DNA from: Gentiana macrophylla
Taxonomy: Eukaryota > Streptophyta > Magnoliopsida > Gentianales > Gentianaceae
Length of the DNA stretch: 64,000 bases
Assembly: GCA_026214975.1 (NCBI GenBank)
Contig: JAOBSW010000317.1
Coordinates: forward strand, 1-64,000
Direction: 5' to 3'
The notes beneath the pieces are model-generated. The model saw only the letters and a program-made list of their open reading frames with translations, was not told where the DNA came from and did not search any database. This document shows positions 1-12,483 of this stretch, one piece after another. The position numbers were made by a program, and so were the translations under genes. The number at the start of each line of letters is the position of its first letter. Position 1 is the stretch's first letter.

Positions 1-104
1 TTCATCTAAATATTTGCTAAAATCCCTCTCAATTTTTTTCTTAAATATGTATATTCTCTGTGCTTGTGACACATGATTTTTACAAAATCGTTTCTTTTTT
101 GCAG

Positions 105-771
105 GGTAATGTTATATCAACGCCTTCAATTGAAGGAACGATCCTACCTGGCATAACACGAAAGAGCATTATCGATGTTGCTCTTAGTCTAGGTTTCCAG
201 GTGAGTTAGGAGTGAAAAGTGTCATTACAAAAGATAGGGGGTTAGGACCATGGTAAAAGACAGGGGACCAAAAGTGTCATTTCATTATCCTTTGATTTTT
301 GCTTGTTTTTCGTATACTATATAATGCCGTTTTAATGCTCGTATGTTACTTATTACGCAGGCTGAAGAAAGGGCGGTATCCGTGGAGGAGTTGCTTGATG
401 CTGATGAAGTTTTCTGCACTGGAACTGCTGTTGTTGTATCTCCTGTTGGTAGCATAACCTATAACGACCGAAGGTGATTTTTCATGCGTTACTTTAAGTA
501 CACGTCTTTTCACGCAAACAAATAGAATCTTATCGCTTTATACTTTTCTTTTTACAATTTTGCCCTCATTGATTTATATTCACCAATTTTATGCAGAATT
601 TTAGAATCAACTTTATGGTGTCACTGTGTGTGTGATCTGAGGTAATTTTTTCGGTGCAGGGTAACGTATGGTGGCGTTGGTCGTGTTTCACAAACGTTGT
701 ATTCTGCTCTCACAAATTTGCAGATGGGACTTACTGAAGATAAAATGGATTGGATTGTTGAGCTAAAATAA
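105..771 (+). CDS. BCAT: Branched-chain amino acid aminotransferase, 3' part (last three exons)
   Basis: The enzyme is a PLP-dependent fold-type IV aminotransferase that interconverts Leu, Ile and Val with their 2-oxo acids, usually in plastids or mitochondria of plants. Three exons are visible: 105-200, 361-473 and 660-771, with AG acceptors at 103-104, 359-360 and 658-659 and GT donors at 201 and 474. They join in frame and end in TAA. The peptide carries family signatures: [12 protein letters not shown], then [21 protein letters not shown] (the FCTGTA part binds cofactor phosphate in the family), then TNLQMGL close to the C-terminus. The catalytic lysine and transit peptide lie upstream, outside the window. 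No break is seen in these exons, so the gene looks functional. Which BCAT paralogue it is cannot be decided from this part. Confidence 0.93.
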
Positions 772-933
772 GAGAGTTTTGATGCAAAATTATTGTTTTT
801 CTTAGTGTTGTTTTCTTAATTGGATTTTCTGATTATATGCAATGTTATGGGATTAGAATCACCAATATTATACTTTTATGTTCAATCTATCATTACATTT
901 TGGATGAAAACCTTGTTTGTTATTTGAGCCTGC

Positions 934-939
934 AATAAA
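934..939 (+). terminator. Possible polyadenylation signal of BCAT
   Basis: AATAAA lies 163 bases after the BCAT stop codon in AT-rich sequence. The distance is normal for a plant 3' UTR, but plant poly(A) signals are loose, so this is only a candidate. Confidence 0.35.
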
Positions 940-2570
940 AGTGAAAACACATTTTTTTCTAATAACACTTTCGGTTTCATCGGACCGTCGGATGAGTGAC
1001 GTTTGTTATAAATTGTATCGGTACAGTCGGGACCTAAGGGTGTAAGCGATCCGATCTGCGATCAGTATTTCTTATCAGAAGTCAAGAACCTTAAAAAGTT
1101 ATGTGTGAATTCGCCTCGATATCACTTTTCGAAAGCAGGAAAGAAATTGCTTGATATTTGTTTGATAACATATTCATCTTCTCTTTAAAGGCTTGAAACA
1201 AGCAGTTATCTTTTTATACAAATGACACATGTAAAAAGGATAATTAAAGCATCCAATACTCAGACATTTTTAGGGGCTCAACCACGGTTTGAATCCCTAT
1301 AGAGATTCTGTTAAGTAGATAAAATGACATATGAGTCCGTAAAATAAAGAATCTATCAAAAGAAACTAAAGTGCTTTAGAAACACTTGATGTAGATATCG
1401 TAAAACTACGTTAATTTGTAAAATAGATGCTTTACATTATTACACAAAATGCATAATCTCTATTTAAGTTATGTGTTATAGAGATTTAGATTCATTTTGT
1501 CTTGTTCCATAAAATTTATAAAGATGGTGTTTGAGTCTGTATAATAGTCAATTTATCATTTATAATATAGACAATCTGTCAAAAGAAACTGAAGTGCTAC
1601 AAAAGCAATTGTAGAGAATAACATTAAACAATGTGGTTTTTTAAAGTAAAAATTCAAATCATTCATAACCACTAAAAACCAAATGCACTTCTACACACAT
1701 GTAATATGTTGTCATTCCCTGCTTTCTACACTTAGGGTCCTTTAGGATAGTTCTGATAGCGTTTTGCAAAACTCTTGCCGCGACTTCAATACAAAACAAA
1801 ATTCCCCAATAATGAAACCCATAAGATAATCATATAAATCCATAGATGATTTACAATCACTCTATAACTAATTTCATCAAAGAATTAAAAAAGGTAGATA
1901 ATAATCGTTCTATCTAACTTGTTGGCGCTCAAACATTAACAACATTCCCATCATCTCTCGTATCTTCTAGTCAACCACTATAACTTATTTGCTTCATCAA
2001 AATTTCTCATTTTCTCACTACAAATCATTCTGCATTTAAAGTGCCTATAAACTTGATACGAAAGCCGAGCAATATCTTTAAAATAGAGTGAATACACTCG
2101 CATCAGTTTGATTTATGTTTATTTTTTCTGCATCCTTTTTGCATCAGTTCTGTAGCAGTTTATATGATTTTATAATTCGCATTTTGTAGTAATTAACACA
2201 CTTTTTGTTCCGTAAATTATGTGGTTAATTACACGATTGATTTCGTGTTTACACATGCTGTAAAAAAAAAACTCCACACACGTAATAATCTTAACACCTC
2301 ATAATCAAGATTATGAAAAAAGTAGTATAATACAACGATAGTCCGATGCATTTAAACATCATGTTTACATTGAGATGAGGAAAAAATGTCACATCATTCG
2401 TATATAGTCTTACATTATTTTTCTATATAAGATGTCTTTCTATTGCTCCAAATGTGACATTGAATATGCATGCAGATCAACTTTCATAAGAAGAGTTATT
2501 GATCAACTGTTATTGTAAGATTATTCAAAGCGGAGAGATGTGATGCATCCAACCTACCCGTGCACACATG
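940..2570. other. Intergenic, AT-rich, no gene seen
   Basis: There is no convincing reading frame. Two short stretches resemble each other, near 1355-1375 and 1575-1600 (both contain TCAAAAGAAACTxAAGTGCT), which suggests an old local duplication. The sequence otherwise looks like ordinary unconstrained intergenic DNA. Confidence 0.5.
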
Positions 2571-2786
2571 TACCATGTGAAAGTGGATATGATGGATGTA
2601 TGAGATCTCTCCACGTAGTATAACTACCTTATTTTACTATGTGAAAGAAGGTATGTTACTATGTTATACGTTGGATGTATCAGATCCCTTCACATGATAC
2701 AACTCTTCAAATCTACTATGTGAAAGAGGATACGTTATATGTTGGATGCATCAGATCCCTCCACATGGTATAACTCATGCATCGTG
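2571..2786. repeat. Degenerate tandem repeat, about three units of 80-90 bp
   Basis: The phrase GGATGYATSAGATCYCT followed by CCACRTxGTATAACT recurs at about 2574, 2672 and 2743, and ACTATGTGAAAGAxG recurs between the units. The array stops directly before the stop codon of the dehydrogenase gene, so part of it may be transcribed as that gene's 3' UTR. Confidence 0.7.
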
Positions 2787-2788
2787 AC

Positions 2789-4752
2789 TTATCGTATCTT
2801 TCTATTTAACTTGAAACGTGTGGAGAAAAAAAGATCTCTAACCCAAAGAGGAGACCAAGAAAGCAAACCAAACAAACTAGTCATATGACCAAAAACAATT
2901 TGTTTAGGTGGTGTGGGACTCAACACTTTTCTTACTACATGTCTAGCAAAAATGGTAGGATCAGTTGCATTACCACCTTGTGAAGCCCTAGCCCTTTCTT
3001 CAATGGCTTCTTTAAATTCCTTATACAGTTTCCAATCATAACTTGCTAGTTTATCCATGTTGTTCTTTCCTAAATTCGATCTTATAGCACCCGGAAGAAC
3101 CAATGTTACGTTGATGTCGAACGGGTTCAGCTCGACCCGAAGTGCATCGGACATAGCATGTACGGCGGCTTTACTTGCACAATAAGAACCTGCCCATGGT
3201 GTTGGCACATTCCCAACAATACTCCCTATGTTCACAATGGCACCTGGGAATGATCAACATGCAATAGATTTAGTCTGGAATGCGTAAATGAGTTGTATGG
3301 TTCGTAAGCGGTTCGAGTTTGGATCGATTTTTTGTTTGAATAGTTCAGTTCAATACAATTCAAGATTGAATAGGGACAACTCGAATATTGCTTGAATACT
3401 AAATTAGCAATCTCAAGCATTCTTATGATCAACTCGTTTGTTTGCAGAGAACGATTGAATTAGAAATACTTGTGAAATATTATTTATAAATTGAATCGAT
3501 ATTTATTGAAGTCTATGTTTTACTACTCTTATTTGTGTTAAATCGATAATTTAAATGTTTAATTTAAGAAATAATTTGTCTTTTAGAATATGTAACGCCT
3601 TAGAACTAGGGTCTAATATTGCTACTTGAACCACTATGGTTCCAGTAATTGTCGTCCTTGCTTGACCTAAAATGGTTAAAACCCATCGTAATCGCTTGAT
3701 CAAAACTCTGATGATCAGCCATGCCCGGCACCACATTAAGTTAACAATTTTAGATCCAACAATGATGATCAGCCATATCAAGATTATTTATATTCCTCGT
3801 AGTCTTTTGAAATAGTGATTTATTATTTAAAATCAATAGACATGTCATATTCTTATACTTACCGGTTCTTCGAACAGCCATGCCCGGCACCACGTGTTGA
3901 ATCATCCTCAACTGCCCCAATGTATTAATCTCATAAGCTTTCCTAACCGCCGCCAACGGCAGCTCAGCCAACGGCCCCGTACTTCCGATACCGGCATTGT
4001 TGATCAACACATCAATCTTACCACTCCTCGACATAATCGAATCCACCGCTGATGAAACACTCTCATCCGATGAAACATCAATCTCCATAGTTTCAATTTG
4101 ATCCGAGCCCTCAATTTCTTCCATGTCTCTGATGCGGCCAGAAATATCGGATGCATATACCTTCAGTGGCGGATACAGAGAGATTAGTCACTGAGGATAA
4201 GATTTTATATTTTTCATAAATTGGATCACCCGGGATCCTCTGTTGTGGTAACAACGGCTATGATGTTTGATTTTATAGAGGTTGAATCTCAATGTGCTCA
4301 TATATTTCGTATATTGAATATACTCAGAAAAAAGGACAAGTAAAAACAATAGCGCATTTTAAGTGGCACCACCATGCCGGGGAAACTTGAATCTCAGTGT
4401 GATCTCCGAAAATAGATTTAATGAGATGACACTAAAATGCTCAAAAACACCGTTTAACAGAGTCAAACTTCACACCAACTTAAAAACACTCCTCCTCAAA
4501 AATAGATTTAACACGATGTCACTAAAGACAACGATAAAAACAGCTTACCGGAATCAAATTTCACACCAACTTAGTAAGAAATATATAAGGGATAAAAATA
4601 AAAATAAAAATCATTAAGGGGGGCCGACGGCCGTCAAGGATGCCGGAAGGATGGCATACCTTACAGTTTTGCTCAGCAAACGCCTTGCAGTATTCATAGC
4701 CGATTCCTCCTTTGCCACATCCGGTGATCAGAACGACTTTCCGGTCACTCAT
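2789..4752 (-). CDS. Short-chain dehydrogenase/reductase, AYR1-like (NADPH-dependent 1-acyl-DHAP reductase type)
   Basis: Three exons on the minus strand: 4752-4660, 4160-3863 and 3243-2789, giving about 281 residues, the normal length for a classical SDR. Donors are GTATGC (from 4659) and GTAAGT (from 3862). The acceptor of intron 2 is CCCAG; that of intron 1 is a less usual GAAG. Exon 1 holds the Rossmann motif TGCGKGGIG near the N-terminus; exon 2 holds NNAGIG; exon 3 begins with the catalytic serine segment (IVNIGSIVG) and has the active-site YCASK. So the nucleotide-binding motif and the Ser-Tyr-Lys catalytic set are all present. The C-terminal part is hydrophobic (MTSLFGLLSWSPLW), which suggests membrane association. 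Closest in look to plant proteins annotated as NADPH-dependent 1-acyldihydroxyacetone phosphate reductase; the true substrate is unproven. The frame is unbroken, so probably functional. Confidence 0.9.
3716..3734. repeat. 19-bp copy of exon 2 sequence inside intron 2 of the SDR gene
   Basis: CAGCCATGCCCGGCACCAC occurs here in intron 2 and again at 3875-3893 at the 3' end of exon 2. The match is exact over 19 bases. A weaker echo (GCACCACCATGCCGGGG) lies in intron 1 near 4363. It looks like a small local duplication of coding sequence. Confidence 0.7.
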
Positions 4753-5307
4753 TTTTTTTTGGGTATATTAATTGGGATTTGTTTGCTGATTATTCATCGT
4801 AAAGATTACAATTTATTAAAAATGAAACAGAGAAAGACAATTTCATCTATGTTTAATCCGTCATTTTGGATTTTATTTAGGGAATAATATGAAAGGATTA
4901 AAGGATATGCCATTGTTATTCCAAATCTGCCGGCTAATACCCTTCTGTTTGTAATTACTCATAAACAATCTTATGTAAATACATACATATACATGTATAT
5001 ATTGGCTTAGATTAAAGGATCCTAAGCCAGGTTTTTACATATGGTTAACACAAACTCATATTGAAAATACATACATATATACATACATACACACACATAT
5101 ATATATATATATATATGACCAAGAACTTTTATTCAGGAAGGTTTGGTACAAATTACATCATATGTTTAGAGTCTAAAAATAAAAAGCAGACAAAGCGACA
5201 CAAAACCGAGAAAAGCATTCTAAGGACGGTTTGCCTATGTTAGCATTCTAAGCGACGCAAATTAGAGATTTTGCATCACTGAGAAGGCTAACACGCGAAA
5301 GTGAAAT
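4753..5307. other. Upstream region of the SDR gene, with a short CA/TA microsatellite
   Basis: This stretch should hold the promoter of the minus-strand dehydrogenase. I see no clear TATA box. A small ACAT/AC/AT microsatellite lies at about 5067-5115. Nothing here looks coding. Confidence 0.45.
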
Positions 5308-5832
5308 TGTTATAAAACGGATGGAGATAACTTCAGATGCAAGAAACAGAAACAGAAGCAATCAAACATAAACAATCAAAGGAGAAAACAGAAACAAGAA
5401 GAACACAGATTTAACGTGGAAAACCCCTCAATGGGAGAGGTAAAAACCACGGCGAGTAAAAGAGATATTTTATTATGTTTGAAATTTACTGATTTCAACA
5501 CACACAGACAATGAGACAACAATCTGTATTTATAGGCACAAATCCCTAAACCCTAGCCGCCAGGAATCTTTTATCGATGCACCATAAATACCCTACACGT
5601 GTCCTCCTTTTAATGACATTTGTATAGTCATCACATAACATGTAATTTGCAGATGTGGGACCGTCAGATTCAAGTACTCGGCAGACTATCACCTGCCGAT
5701 AGTCACCCTGGCCGTGAAGCTCGAGAGACTCCACCCTATGAAGCACAGAATTGAATACACTTCTCACCGGTCCATCACACGGTGAGTCTTTGATCGATTC
5801 CACCGGATGTAGAGTTCAAGTCACTTTCGACA
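5308..5832 (-). repeat. 3' LTR of the first copia element
   Basis: About 525 bp, starting TGTTATAAAACGG and ending TTTCGACA on the plus strand (TG..CA). It matches 10059-10595 along its whole length. Directly outside it, at 5833-5845, the minus strand reads CAAGGTGGAGATT, a good polypurine tract. Confidence 0.93.
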
Positions 5833-5864
5833 AATCTCCACCTTGACTTCAACTCTCACTAGAG

Positions 5865-8800
5865 TCAAACAGATTGCATAACCGGATGTACTTGTACGGA
5901 TGCATTCGTCAATGCCGGATGTACTTGTACCGGACTATCTCCACAAAGATCCACTCCACCGTCCGCCTCGGTAGAGTTTAGAAGCATTACAAGCTTTGAA
6001 TATTCGGTAAGTCCAGCAAAGTGGAACTTACTCTTGGCGGGTTTAGTGAACATATCGGCCAGGTTCTCCTTTGTGCCAATCTTCTTCACCACAACCTCTT
6101 CTCATTCCTCAAGAAATGATACGACATCAATATGCTTGGTTCTCTCATGATGAACCTGATCCTTGGCTAAACATATTGCACTTAGACTATCACAATATAT
6201 CTCAGCCTGATCCTGATGCAACCCCAAATCACTGACTAGCCCCTTCAACCAGATACCTTCCTTAGCTGCTTCGGTAAGAGCCATATATTCTGCTTCAGTA
6301 GTTGATAAGGCTAATGTAGCCTGAAGAGTAGCTTTCCAGCTGACCACTGCATTTCCCTATGTAAACACATAACCAGTCATTGATTTTCTATCATCAACAT
6401 CACCTGATAATCAAGATCACAAGAACTCCGTGACTGGACGATATCACCTCCATAAATGAGACCAACATCGCTTGTACCTCTCGGTGCACTGAATATCCTT
6501 TTATGACTTTCCGGTGTTCCTTTCCAGGTTGAGCCATAAACCTGCCGACAACACTATTCGCTCGAGCAGATCGTGCCTAGTGCAAACCATGGCATAAATC
6601 GGACTACCAATCGCACTAGCATAGGGACTTTTGACATATACTCCTTCTCTTTAGGTGATCGTGAAGCATAAGCAGACAAATGAACATTTGGTGCCATAGA
6701 GTATATATTGGTTTTGTGCAGACATGCCAAACTTGGCCAATATCTTTCGCACATAACCTGCTTGAGACAAGAACAATTTCTTCCGACTTCTATCTCTCCG
6801 GATCTCCATCCCCAAGATTTTCTTGTTCGCACCTAAATCCTTCATTTCAAATTCAAGATCGAGAAGGTTCTTTGATTTTGAACATCGACTTCCTTGTCTG
6901 CTGACTATCAGCATGTCATCCACATACATGACAAGATAGATATATGATCCATCTTTCAGCAGACTGTAGTAAACACAACAGTCATATGGACTTCTGTTAT
7001 AACCTATTTGAAGCATGAAATCATCAAACCTTTTATACCATCGCTTGGAGCTTGCTTGAGACCATACAATGATTTCTTCAACTTGCAAACATAATTTTCC
7101 TTTCCAGAACTTGAAAACCTCTCCGTGTGTCATGTATATCTCCTTATCCACCTCACCATGTAGAAAAGCGTTTTCACATCTAATTGCTCAAGTTCCAGAT
7201 CTCTTTGTGCCACCATTGCTAGTAACACCCTGATTGAAGTGTGTCTGACCACTGGTGAAAATATTTCATCAAAGTCAACCCCTTCCTTTTGACTGAATCC
7301 TCTTGCAACCAAACGTGCCTTATACTTGACCCTTACGCGCTTTGTTATTCCTTCATTTTTCTTGAAAATCCATTTACAAGTCACAACTCCCTTGTCAAGT
7401 AGAAGGTTGTTTGACCAATTCCCAAGTCCGATTCTTCAATAATGACTCCATTTCATCTCCCATGGTCGCATGTCATTGAGATGCTTCATGACATGTCATC
7501 GCTGCTTCCTGTAAGTAGTAGTAGGTTCAAACAACCTCTACTTCTTCAAAGAACTTGGAGTGCATATCCAGGTCAAATCATCATATCCATATCTCTTGAG
7601 GTATCCCAACATTAGATCTTCTAGAGCTCTTTGGCGCCTAGACTCTCTTGATCAATGTTTGTATGGACGCCTCTTGAGGTCTCGTGAGGGTGGCTTGGAT
7701 CGGTCTGGTTCATTATCGGATCAAGATATAGTGTTGATTTGGATCCACCGATTGTTGCATATCGGTGAGACTCCACCTGAAGCTCCACCTGTTTCTCAAC
7801 ACTATCGATTTGAAGACAGTTTGCACTCGGTGAGACCTCCCACAGATGAGTTTAACATAGAATTTTCATCAAACACAACGTCCCTGCTTTGAGGATTAAT
7901 CGGACTCTGCTTGATGACCAAATTCTATATCCCTTCACTCCATCACCATACCCCACAAACACTCCCTTCTTGGCTCTTGGCTCCAACTCCCTTCACTAAC
8001 ATGATAGTAAGTCTGTGACTCCCAAAACCCTTAGAATCGAGTAGTCACAGAGGCTTGCTCGACCACATCTCAAATGGTGTCTTGAGATTGATTCTGTGTG
8101 AGGACTCTGTTGATTAAGTAGCAAGTCGTCTTAATGACTTCTTGCCAAAATCTCCTTGATAAACCAACTTGAGAAAGCATACATCTTGCCTCTCCGGTAG
8201 AGTTTGATTCATCCTTTCACTACACCATTCGCTTTGAGGTGTATTCCTACTGAGTATGATGTCCGGCAATACCCTCACCGCACAAAATGAATCAAAATCC
8301 GTCCAGCAGAATTCAGCACCATTATCTGCATTTAAACTTCTTGATTTTCTTGCCTAACTGATTCTCCACTAAGGCCTTCCAACGCTTGAAGTTAATGAAT
8401 GCATCACTTTTGTTCTTCATCATCACCACCCAAGTCATCCTTGAATAGTCATCTATGAATGACACAAAATATCTGTGACCACCCAATGACTCAACTCTTG
8501 ATGGACCTCGTGATCTGAATGGATATAATCAAGTGTTGCCTTTGTATTGTGCAACCTCTTTGAGAACTTATACAGTGCAATTTCCCAAACACGCAATGTT
8601 CACAAAAGTCCAGATTCTTGACCTTATGTCCCCCAAGAAAACCTGCTGAAGAAAGAACCTGCATACCCCTTTCACCCATGTGACCTAGTCTCATGTGCCA
8701 CAATCTGAAGTCTCTTGAGACTGGTGAAGCTCATTGAGGATGCAACAAAGAGTGAAGCAGATCTGATGAGATCCTTGTAATATATACAAGGTTCCCATCT

Positions 8801-9150
8801 TGATGCCTTTGAGGACTACAATCGAATTTTTGAAGACATTCATTTGTCCACCTTCACCCTTGAAATTGAACCCCTTTGCATCCAGATAGATCGAGAGATA
8901 CCAAATTCTTGGTCATCTCTGTGGAACATGTCTTACATCCTTCAAGGTGTCTGAATTTACCATCCTCTGTCCTTAACTTTCTTCGAGCCAATTCCCACAA
9001 CTTTGCAAACCTTGTTTGTTGGCCATATAGATTTGACCACCATCCATCTCGCTTCATAAGTAGAAAACCACTCCCTGTTTGGACAAATATGGTAGGATGC
9101 TCCAGAATCAAGTATCCACACATCATTATGGTGTGTAGAGTCCCCTGCAA
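5865..9150 (-). pseudogene. Broken copia pol region (protease, integrase, RT, RNase H)
   Basis: Fragments in several frames together cover a copia polyprotein. Protease: WILDSGASYHIC near 9085-9130, keeping the catalytic DSGA. GAG-pre-integrase: MWHMRLGHMGERG at 8703 and below, with a partial HHCC zinc finger ending in CEHCVFGK. Integrase core: SFIDDYSRMTWVV near 8420-8470. RT: CKWIFKKNEG and ARLVARGFSQKEGVDFDEIFSPVV at 7130-7384, and YVDDMLIV near 6900-6930. RNase [21 protein letters not shown] and a [11 protein letters not shown] segment at 6102-6347, with the tail ENLADMFTKP below 6092. Between 7385 and 8200 the frame is especially eroded. No full polyprotein can be read. Confidence 0.9.
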
Positions 9151-10040
9151 CTAGAACCAGATCCTCATCGATTGCTCAAGAGCCAAGGCTGCTTTGTGCT
9201 GACTGCCTTCCTGCTGTTTCTTCTTCCTTGGACAATTGGACTTCCAATGTCCCTGCTCCTTACAGTAATTACAGACATCAGTAGACTTAGGACCTTTGGA
9301 CACTGACTTCTTTTTCTTCTTCTGTCCATATCCTTTTCCACTATTGCTGCTAGCTACTAGCCCAGCAGCCTGACTGTCTGTCCCAGCAGCCTTGTGTCTA
9401 AGCTCCCTGGCATGTAAGGCAGACCTTACATCCTCCAAAGCTACTGTATCCTTTCCAACTATGAAAGACTGCACAAAGTTTTCATATGATGCCGGTAGTG
9501 ACACCAACAGGATTAGGGCTGCATCTTCATCTTCAATTTTAACATCAATATTCCTTAAATCAAGCAATATTGTGTTCAGCTGGTCCAGATGTTCCCTCAG
9601 TGGACTTCCTTCATGCATCTTCAAACTGAACAACCTCTGTTTCAACAACAACTTGTTGGTCAGTGACTTGGTCATATCTGAAGCTTTCAAGCTTCTTCCA
9701 CAAACTTGCGGTGTCTTCCTCAAAGAACCTCGGTGATAACATCATCGAGATAAGCACAACATGATGGTTGAATGTGCTTTCTCTTCCGGATCGGCATAAT
9801 CTGCGCGCACTTGTATTTGGTTTGTCGGATAAAGGATTCCACAACCCTGTTGTTTCAACAAAGGCACGCGATCTTGATTTGCCCGGACCAAAACTATTCA
9901 TTCCTCAGAATTTATCGATTTTTACGCCATCGCCGACATCTTTTCTTGCTAAAGATCACAACTTTATCACAGATCCTAGCACCTTCATCGAAGGTTTTGG
10001 TGAAGATGAAGTTGATCGCATGCATTGTTTTTCTCCGTAA
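9151..10040 (-). pseudogene. Copia gag remnant with CCHC zinc knuckle
   Basis: The longest open stretch, 9723-9151, encodes a UBN2/gag-type nucleocapsid: LKQRLFSLKMHEGSPLREHL, then VSLPASYENF, a lysine-rich run, and the knuckle CNYCKEQGHWKSNC (Cx2Cx4Hx4C). The N-terminal gag sequence continues in other frames up to about 10040, so there is at least one frameshift near 9650-9720. Gag would form the virus-like particle that packages the element's RNA; this copy cannot encode a full one. Confidence 0.85.
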
Positions 10041-10058
10041 CCTGCCTACGATACCACT
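10041..10058 (-). other. Primer-binding-site remnant of the first copia element
   Basis: Directly inside the right LTR the minus strand reads AGTGGTATCGTAGGCAGG. Its TGGTATC start and position fit a site for initiator-Met tRNA (usual TGGTATCAGAGC), with changes after the seventh base. Confidence 0.7.
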
Positions 10059-10595
10059 TGTTATAAAACGGATGGAGATAACCGGATGCAAAAGCGAAGC
10101 GGAAGCAATCAAACATAAACAATCAAAGGAGAAAGCAGAAACAAGAAGAACATGATTTAACGTGGAAAACCCCTCGGTGGGAGAGGTAAAAAACCACGGG
10201 CGTAAAAGAGATATTTTATTATGCACCTTTGAAATTTACTGATTTCAACACACACGAGACAATGAGACAACAATCAGATTATAGGCACAAATCCCTAAAC
10301 CCTAGCCGCCGGGAATCTTTGTCTCGATGCACCATAAATACCCCTACACGTGTCCTCTTTTTAATGACATTTGTATAGTCATTTCACATAATGAATTTGC
10401 GGATGTGGGACCTCTCAGTATTCAAGTACTCGCAGACTATCACCTGCCGATAGTCACCACCGCCGACAAAAGCTCGATGACTCCACCCCTCTTTGAAGCC
10501 ACAGAATTGAATACACTTCTCACCGCCCATCCATCACACAATTTGAGTCTTGATTGATTCCACCGGATGTAGAGTTCAAATCACTTTACCTGATA
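10059..10595 (-). repeat. 5' LTR of the first copia element
   Basis: About 537 bp, paired with 5308-5832. It begins TGTTATAAAACGGATGG and ends TTTACCTGATA, so the outer CA has decayed to TA. The 5-bp duplication GAAAT follows at 10596-10600. Confidence 0.92.
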
Positions 10596-10600
10596 GAAAT

Positions 10601-11073
10601 TAACATAGTGAAAATCAAATAACCAACAATCCTTAGTCGCGCACTCAATTGCTTCAAATTTTAGTGAAAGAATTCAACCCGAATGATCTTTGCTTCAATT
10701 TTTTTGTGATAGAATTCAAGCCGAATGATATTTGAAAATGTATGAAATACTTGTGGTGTCTTCACATTTGGTGCGAGGATAGATGATTTCAACCCGAATA
10801 TCTTTGAAAATGTATGCAGTGTCTTCATTCTCCGGATGTGCACTCATTCGATTCACATTGGGTGCAAGAATTCAACGTCTTTGAAAGTGCCTTAAAAAAA
10901 TTTGAGCTGGAATTCAACCCGAATGATATTTGAAAATGTATGTAATACTAGCATTGTCTTCAATCAAATAATTTAGATGTCTTGCTATTTTCAAGAATTC
11001 ATCAATTCATCTTCTCAAATTATTAATCCCTTTGTTCCGAAATAACTAAAAAATATATATTTCAATGAAATGT
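10601..11073. repeat. Degenerate repeats between two retrotransposons
   Basis: The phrase GAATTCAACCCGAATGATxTTTGAAAATGTATG recurs three to four times (about 10671, 10705, 10784, 10910) at irregular spacing. The stretch 10981-11024 is shared with 16775-16820 beyond the next retrotransposon. No gene is seen. Confidence 0.6.
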
Positions 11074-11078
11074 TTAAT

Positions 11079-11385
11079 TGTTATAAAATATATAATATAT
11101 ATATATATATATGGATGTCCATTCAAGATCCACATTATGTTATTTATTGTACATCATTAGTTACATGTATTGATTGTTTACATATGTTGCAAGTTCTTTT
11201 CTTATTCCATATATTAAATACATAGGATGGTTCACATCCTTTAGGCTACTATATAATACCAATGTTCTTGTATTGTGTAGAGAGAAGTGATGTAAAGAAG
11301 TGTAGAAAATAAGTCTACTTTACATTTTTGTTTTCTCTTGTGTTTTGTTGTATTGATTCATTTCAATATCAATTCTTCTATAACA
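11079..11385 (+). repeat. 5' LTR of the second copia element
   Basis: Starts TGTTATAAAATATATAAT and ends TTCTATAACA. It contains a TA microsatellite near its left end and matches 16020-16327 with few changes. Confidence 0.93.
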
Positions 11386-12483
11386 CGTTATCAGCACGAG
11401 TCTCTACCCGTTAAAAGCTTACAACCGTAAATGACAAAAGAGGCTTATTTGCTATGGAATCCGAGTCTTCTTGTCCATTGCCAAATCTGAGATAAGTTAT
11501 TCTTCTTTTACTTCTACATTGGAAACATGGAAATAGCAATTCAAAGAGCCGTGTGTACTACTAGTTTTTCGGTGATCTCTACCGTAATGAAATTGCCTCT
11601 TTTGTTACAAAGTGGTTGTCTTTGGCCATTGTGAATCTTGAAACTTGATGTATAATATTTGGAGTTACATCGAACCATATGATCTCAAGGAGTTGCCTTA
11701 GAACCCGACAAATTCGGATCAATGATATATTGAACATCATAGTTGTTATGATGGGGATAAGAAGAAGGACATTGATATTCTCATTACAAGATATTTTGTT
11801 GGTGAGAATTACCATCAAATGAAGTATATAAAGGAACCCAAAAATTATCAAATTGGTTGCTCTCGGTATATTATTTGGAGATCTTTGATCTGTCTTTTCG
11901 ATGCTACTTATGTGTTAAAGTATTGAGGTAAATTTTTGTTTACATGTTTCAATTCAATTTTTTTTTTTTTTTGAATGATTATACTACAAGTATTTTGATA
12001 CTAGTGACATTGATATCAATAAAATGATATGATATCAATCGAATAATAATATGATCATATAAAGATGATCAATATTTTGAAAGTGTATATATATGGATAT
12101 GAAATCCAAGAATAGCCTTTGAATGGCATAAAGTGAATATAAAATTACATAAATGGAAGATGAATCTTGATTGATTAAAGATGATGACGGCATTTGATTA
12201 TCGAGAGTGCGACAACGCACGTCATACCGTGAAAAAAATCTCAATTTGAAAAAATGAGAGAAGCAAATGATAATGTATGAAAGAGCCATTTTTATAAGGC
12301 TTCAAAAGAGCCATTGAAATAAAAATGTTCAGATGATGTATATTTATTGATTACAAATACAATTTACGAATGAAATGTGTATTAGAAAAGCTACATGCTT
12401 TATCTTACGGTTTATATTATACAAAAATAACAAAGATTTGAAATTCATCAAGTAGTAGACCAAAAGTCTATGGTTTCTAATGA

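Larger units (their letters stand above)
5308..10595 (-). mobile_element. Ty1/copia LTR retrotransposon, degenerate, with both LTRs
   Basis: The element has two LTRs (5308-5832 and 10059-10595) flanked by a perfect 5-bp target-site duplication, GAAAT, at 5303-5307 and 10596-10600. Read on the minus strand the domain order is gag with zinc knuckle, protease, GAG-pre-integrase, integrase, reverse transcriptase, RNase H. Integrase before RT is the mark of Ty1/copia. A primer-binding-like site sits next to the right LTR and a purine tract next to the left LTR, so transcription runs right to left. All reading frames are broken by stops and frameshifts, and the LTRs differ by many substitutions and indels; the element is dead. 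A Tork/TAR-type lineage is likely from the gag, but that is a guess. Confidence 0.95.

Noticed and set aside
7560..7892. 110-residue plus-strand open frame
   Set aside because: It is antisense to the decayed integrase-RT linker of the first copia element.
9392..10155. Plus-strand open frames over the copia gag
   Set aside because: They are antisense shadows of the minus-strand gag.
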